A stretch of 64,000 bases of DNA, from NCBI GenBank assembly GCA_050694055.1, contig JBOGWX010000035.1, forward strand, positions 6,735 to 70,734, given 5' to 3'. Both the position numbers and the translations under genes were made by a program. The first letter of the stretch is position 1. Every line of letters starts with the position of its first letter. This DNA is from WHSV01 sp050694055 (GTDB lineage: Bacteria; Actinomycetota; CADDZG01; WHSQ01). Under the pieces are notes generated by a model. The model had not been told where the DNA came from and ran no database searches. It saw only the letters and a program-made list of their open reading frames with translations. Of this stretch, positions 63,971-64,000 are shown in pieces.

Positions 63971-64000
63971 AGAAGATCAGAACTTCAACGGGAACGAGAG

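Overview
The window is GC-rich, gene-dense DNA that reads as an actinobacterial (Actinomycetota) chromosome, probably from an uncultured, deep-branching lineage. The evidence is a bcc-type complex III with a diheme QcrC and three-helix Rieske protein, a ctaC/ctaD/ctaF oxidase, a mycothiol-type DinB/maleylpyruvate isomerase homologue, a Tat-exported Cys-rich protein with MauD/MauE-like partners, DrrAB exporters, many GTG/TTG starts and heavy use of ATGA/TGATG stop-start overlaps. I cannot assign a family from the sequence alone.

Layout. 1-4.3 kb: 5' part of a CAP-domain secreted protein, a single-domain response regulator, YajQ, and a translationally coupled acyl-CoA dehydrogenase / APH-type kinase / HAD operon that is a split version of the human ACAD10 domain set. 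4.4-10.7 kb: terminal respiratory chain (ctaC-ctaD-ctaF, converging on qcrC-qcrA-qcrB). 10.8-14 kb: Lrp-like effector domain, LarE-like sulfur transferase, acyl-CoA synthetase. 14.1-17.2 kb: envelope redox cluster (secreted protein, MauE-like, MauD-like, Tat-exported ten-Cys MauA-like protein, membrane protein). 17.2-24.7 kb: CIRCE-controlled groEL, YihY membrane protein, HD-GYP protein with a His/acid/Tyr-rich loop, rpmG, ABC exporter.

24.7-27.7 kb is a decayed accessory island beginning at tRNA-Met and tRNA-Thr: a frameshifted sigma factor, a DUF433/DUF5615 toxin-antitoxin pair, a truncated NurA-like gene, an HTH regulator and a 5'-deficient cupin. 27.8-44.1 kb is a mixed housekeeping/accessory stretch: DrrAB exporter, PEP-mutase family, VOC, DUF3179, Ada-AlkA, HAD, baeRF-like protein, PAS histidine kinase, PGM1-type ATP-grasp ligase divergent from a sirtuin, an HTH/nucleotidyltransferase pair, tRNA-Tyr, M23 peptidase with triple 15-bp repeats upstream, and a sugar-1-phosphate nucleotidyltransferase.

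44.2-55.1 kb holds an 11-gene complex I operon (nuoABCDHIJKLMN) without nuoEFG, whose NuoI has a ~300-residue Ala/Pro/Glu-rich tail. 55.4-64 kb: DMT exporter with divergent LysR, an ABC exporter divergent from a NarL-type two-component system across a palindromic region, a cupin, ClpP, a DinB-like protein, and three evenly spaced direct repeats at the window edge that look like a mobile-element end. Complex I, the bcc complex and the aa3 oxidase would together form a full aerobic chain; subunit III (ctaE), groES, nuoEFG and larABC are not in the window. No CRISPR array, rRNA or complete insertion sequence was seen.
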